64,000 nucleotides of DNA from Owenia fusiformis (taxonomy: Eukaryota > Annelida > Polychaeta > Sabellida > Oweniidae). Below are positions 60,311 to 64,000 of this stretch, one piece after another; position 1 is the stretch's first letter; each line of letters starts with the position of its first letter. Below the pieces are notes generated by a model. The model made no database searches. It was not told where the DNA came from and worked only from the letters and a program-made list of their open reading frames with translations. Made by a program: the position numbers and the translations under genes. Where the stretch lies: the NCBI GenBank assembly GCA_903813345.2, contig CAIIXF020000005.1, forward strand, positions 34,229,375-34,293,374. The letters are read 5' to 3'.

Positions 60311-61093
60311 GGAACTGTGATAGCATCCTCCGATCACAGAGCTTCAAAATCCAGAATATATTCTTTCTTTTCCCCCTGCGATAAGCAGTTAGCATTTCCC
60401 CGATTAAGAACTCGCAATCTGATTGCGCATAATTAGATCACGTGATTCAGTTTAATTGGGCGCTTCCAAATTGGTTATAGCAGGTGGAAGAAGGAGGTAC
60501 GGATTCTGGATACCTGCTTAGGAGGATGCTGTGATAGAGAAAAGAATGTTTTATTTTTTATTTTCAATACAAAGAAAGAACAAATAGGTTTTTCAGCGTT
60601 GGTTGTTTTTTGTTGCAAGGTATTAACATTTAAAAGAAATGTTTTATGTAAGAGCCTACAGCACAATGGATATATTGTTATTTCAATTTGTTTTTTTTGG
60701 AATTTCAGACTGTGTTTCATTTCATTAATACAATACTATTTGCAAGTATTCAGTAAGTAACTGTAAGTTCATGAGTTCATTATAATAGCAAATAAAAATT
60801 CTTTTGATTTTGAATCTTTTCAAAAATCAGCTAAAAGGGAATTGCATGTTTCAGAATTCGACATATCTGAATGAACTCTAAAGAATGGTTTGTATGACAA
60901 ATACAAAGATTACTTTTATGTTAAAAAATGGAACGCAAAATATGATTCAAATGTACAGTCCGAAATTTACAAAAACCAAATTCATTCAAATCATCAAAAG
61001 AAAAACATATAGCACAGGAGTCTTGGTCAATGACTACAGGAGGTTATATCAGTTTTTATGATGTCACACTTTGGCAGCTGTACCTTTTCTGTA
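60311..61093. other. Spacer before the LINE insertion
   Basis: No coding sequence seen. 60919-61093 is the start of the duplicated promoter region of copy 8, cut from its gene by the LINE. Confidence 0.5.
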
Positions 61094-62080
61094 TGTCTAT
61101 GTCTATGTCTATGTCAATAATCTGCAAAGGGCTAATAAGCCCATATAAAGCAGATATATAATTTAACAGTGATAGAATTTGAATAGAATATAATTTAAAA
61201 CCTTAACATTTAAAAATAGATCTATGGTTTACAACTCAATTTACCTGGGGAGACTGTCAGGCTACCGCGTTGACATCACCCCTCTTTACCAGTAGTGCAG
61301 GCTTGTTGCTGTGCACTGGGGACCCTTTACATTAAAACATAGATCTATATTAAAAACACACCTATTTAATTGCAGTTATTGACATAGGCATAGTATGATG
61401 ATTTAAAACTACTTAGACTGTCACAGTCTAAGATGTCACCAGGTAGAGTGTTCCATTTAGCTATTGTCCTAGGGAAATAGCTAAATTTGTATGCATCTGT
61501 TCTAGCTGATGGTTGTATGAACTTAGAAGGATGATACAACCTAGTGTTGGTATTGATCTGTTGGCGGAAGTATGGAGGCACGTCGATGGCTGCTAGGTTC
61601 TGCTTTCCTTTGTAGAAAAGGAAAACTCTAGCAGCCTCTCGACGCTCCTTCAGTGGCTCCCACTGTAGGTCTTGAAGAGCTTTGGTGACGCAGCCTGGTT
61701 CCCTTGAGTGACATTTGGTTACAAACCTGGCTGCTCTTCTCTGTACCTGTTCCAACATATCAATATATTTTTGTCGGTATGGATCCCATGCCGAGCTGGC
61801 ATACTCTAAATTAGGCCGGACTAGTGACTTATACGCCTGAGCCTTCACTTTTTCAGGGCATTGATGGAGGTTGCGCCTGAGAAATCCAAGCACCTTATTG
61901 GCTTTGGATACAATAGTTTGAATATGTGTAGTCCAGCGTAAGTTATTTGTGATGTCAATTCCTAGGTATGGGATGTGTGTTACCGTCTTAAGGTTTTCCC
62001 CTAGCATGGTGTAATTGTGCATGATAGGGGATTTACCTTTGTGAATATTTAGCACATAGCATTTTGATGGATGGAATTTA
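61094..62080 (-). mobile_element. 5'-truncated non-LTR retrotransposon (LINE), C-terminal RT fragment
   Basis: The minus strand reads a long open frame ending at 61366. It starts with FHPSKCYVLNIHKG, just after where the YADD active site would be, then ITHIPYLG-like HIPYLGIDITNNLRW, KANKVLGFLRRNL, KSLVRPNLEYASSAWDPY and LEQVQRRAARFV, the usual C-terminal order of CR1/Jockey-type reverse transcriptases. The catalytic half is missing, so it is 5'-truncated and inactive, though this part has no stops. Its 3' end, at the left, has a (GTCTAT) microsatellite-like tail. It is inserted about 100 bp before the start codon of transporter copy 8. Confidence 0.82.
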
Positions 62081-62201
62081 TAATATATACCTGTATATAC
62101 CTGTATAATATATAAGATTATATAGTGGTCCCTGTAACAAGTCAAAATATAATTCTCAACCAGAATTACCAATTGCAAAGGGAAAATTAGTCGAAAAAGA
62201 G

Positions 62202-63258
62202 ATGAAAATGGAGTGGAATAGCTCAACTGATCAAGTTTCTAATAAATTATTGGATGAAAAAGGTGAAAACGCTGAAACATGGAAAAGAAACCCTGGGCAA
62301 AAAAATGAATTTCCAACTGAACTTTGCAGCAGTGAATATAAAGACAGTTCAGTTTCTTCTGCAAACAGGAAGGATAAAGGATATGCATGGTTGATTGTGT
62401 TATGGTCCTTTATGGTCCATGTCTTCATAGCTGGAATTGTCTACACAATTGGAGTGACATTTGTCATATTTCTAGATACATTTAAAGCCTCTAAGGGAGT
62501 GACAGCTTGGGTTGGAACCATTTGCAGGAGCGGTTATTCTATCACAGGTAAATCATTCTCATTACAGCACTGTGACATAAGGCTGGTTTTTTAAATGCCC
62601 GCAGTGCAAGTCAATTACCTAATATTTATATGAGTTTCTCCTGGGTATCACAAAAAGTTCAATAGGCCCTGCGGAGTGAATAACATGGTCGCACATTTTC
62701 TACAAAAACAACTCATCCAAGCACACTAACACAGCTTAATTCCCCTGTGACAATCTTGTTAATCACACTTGCGTTGCCTTGTCGCTGATGCACCACAGGA
62801 GTTTGATTGCAATAAACCTAGTCGTCTTTTAAAAGAAGTATGTTAATTGAGGTGTTCTTGGATGAGCTGTTTTTGTTGAAAAGGTGTGACCATGTAATTT
62901 GCTCCACTGGACTTGTTCTTTTTCGTGATACCAAAGGAGAAATCTAATTAAATGTTACACACAACTGACTTGTGCCACCGGCAGTTCAAAACGCAGCCTA
63001 AATACTATCAATGGATTAGTTCCAGGAGAATGCACAATTTGAGAACAGAATAAATGTTCCATGTTTTTGAATACAAAAACAAGCTTACTAGCATGCATCA
63101 ATTTTTATTTTTAGCACCAGTAGGCAGTTTGTTGACTAACAAATATGGCAGCAGGCCTGTGGTTATCTTGGGTGGTGTTATATCTGCAATTGGTCTTGGA
63201 ACAAGTGTGTTTTCAACAAATATATACCACCTGTATATCACATTTGGAATAATTACAG
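62202..63258 (+). CDS. SLC16-type transporter-like protein, array copy 8 (exons 1-2; exon 3 beyond the right edge or lost)
   Basis: Exons 62202-62547 and 63115-63258, the same lengths as in copy 7 (346 and 144 bp) and nearly the same sequence, including most of intron 1. No exon 3 is found up to the window end. The TM1 signature is changed to DKGYAW (copies 2, 5 and 7 have DEGYAW, copy 1 DGGYAW) and WSF replaces CSF. Homology with copy 7 stops at about 63530 in intron 2. The gene may be complete to the right or may be a partial duplicate. Confidence 0.75.
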
Positions 63259-63531
63259 GTAAGGAACTGTTATTGGTTGCAAGGAAACAAGGGTTGAAAT
63301 TCAAGATATGATTTTGTTAGATGAAGTCTCACCCCTCCCTTCCCTTTGAAAATTCTTGTGACACCCATTAGTTCACTGGGTGCTTTTGGATAATACTGTC
63401 AATTTAAATCACATATCTAGCATCTTTTTTCAAAATTAAAGAGCTTTGGCGAAACAAAGTGCAATACGGATGGATGGAGTGATGGATTTTATCTCGTAGT
63501 GACGTACCAATTAGGCCACACTACTGTAGCT

Positions 63532-64000
63532 ATTTGATTTGATTTGATTTGATAATCTTCTGTATTTCGTACTATATTTCACGAAAGTATGATATTTGAC
63601 TAGATCAACATTCATTCTAACCACATGCCAAGTCTAAGATCTTACTGACATGATTTAGATAGCGGTTAGGCAAATGTCTTATAGGCAATGAAGTTTAGAT
63701 TTTATGAATTTCGTCGAAACTTCACACATATAAGGATATACTCATGATCTATTCAAATTAGGGATCCCACGATTGCTCGATGCACCGATATAATCGCTAG
63801 AAATCACCTCCGATTCGATTAATCAATATGGATCCTCTATTTTCGATATTATCGATAATCGTTTTTCAAATCAACTTACCCGTTAAGTAAGTAAAAGACC
63901 TCTATTAAACCAAAATTGACACAGCAAAAGTCCGGGAAAAATAAAAAATTGAACATATTTTGAAGAGCTAACATGACACGCCACATATTTTCGTGATTCA
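63532..64000. other. Sequence unique to copy 8 intron 2, possible hAT-like end
   Basis: Homology with copy 7 stops at about 63530, next to four GATTT units. AGGGATCCCACGATTGC at about 63762 followed by CGATTCGATTAATCAAT and ATCGATAATCG resembles the ends of hAT-type elements, but the partner end is outside the window. Confidence 0.3.

Overview
This is AT-rich animal nuclear DNA. The genes are split by GT-AG introns, and the gaps hold mariner-like, piggyBac-like, Mutator-like, Penelope-like and non-LTR transposon debris. The mix suggests a (probably marine) invertebrate, but nothing here fixes the phylum. There are no bacterial operons, rRNA, tRNA or CRISPR arrays that I can see.

Layout. (1) 1-6.7 kb: non-coding; a decayed mariner-like element with a second element inserted in it, a 28-bp minisatellite, and what may be the 3' end of a gene lying to the left. 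(2) 6.7-20.0 kb, minus strand: a complete 11-exon gene for an ENTPD4/ENTPD7-type apyrase (665 residues, all five apyrase conserved regions, a membrane anchor at each end). (3) 20.4-27.6 kb, plus strand: a complete 6-exon gene for the ER SNARE SEC20/BNIP1 (225 residues). The two start codons are about 380 bp apart, so the genes share a divergent promoter; it holds a TGACGTGG box and an ETS-like box. SEC20 intron 1 carries a 2.7-kb Mutator-like element with a 9-bp target duplication. (4) 27.6-39.7 kb: gene-poor; its core (29.7-32.3 kb) is a run of long hairpins that share one loop design but have different stems. One short minus-strand terminal exon with a hydrophobic tail is possible near 38.3 kb. 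(5) 39.7-64.0 kb, plus strand: a tandem array of SLC16-type (monocarboxylate transporter-like) genes. Four are complete (3 coding exons each, phase-1 introns, exon 2 exactly 144 bp), one runs off the right edge, two are pseudogenes made by a 1.24-1.28-kb partial tandem duplication, and one is a transposon-cut fragment.

How it fits together. ENTPD and SEC20 both serve the secretory pathway (lumenal nucleotide hydrolysis; Golgi-to-ER retrograde fusion), so joint control is plausible. The SLC16 copies look like a family expanded by repeated unequal crossing-over, with sequence exchange among neighbours and divergence mainly in the cytosolic N-termini. Exon boundaries were set by hand from splice signals and frame continuity; all complete gene models sum to whole codons.
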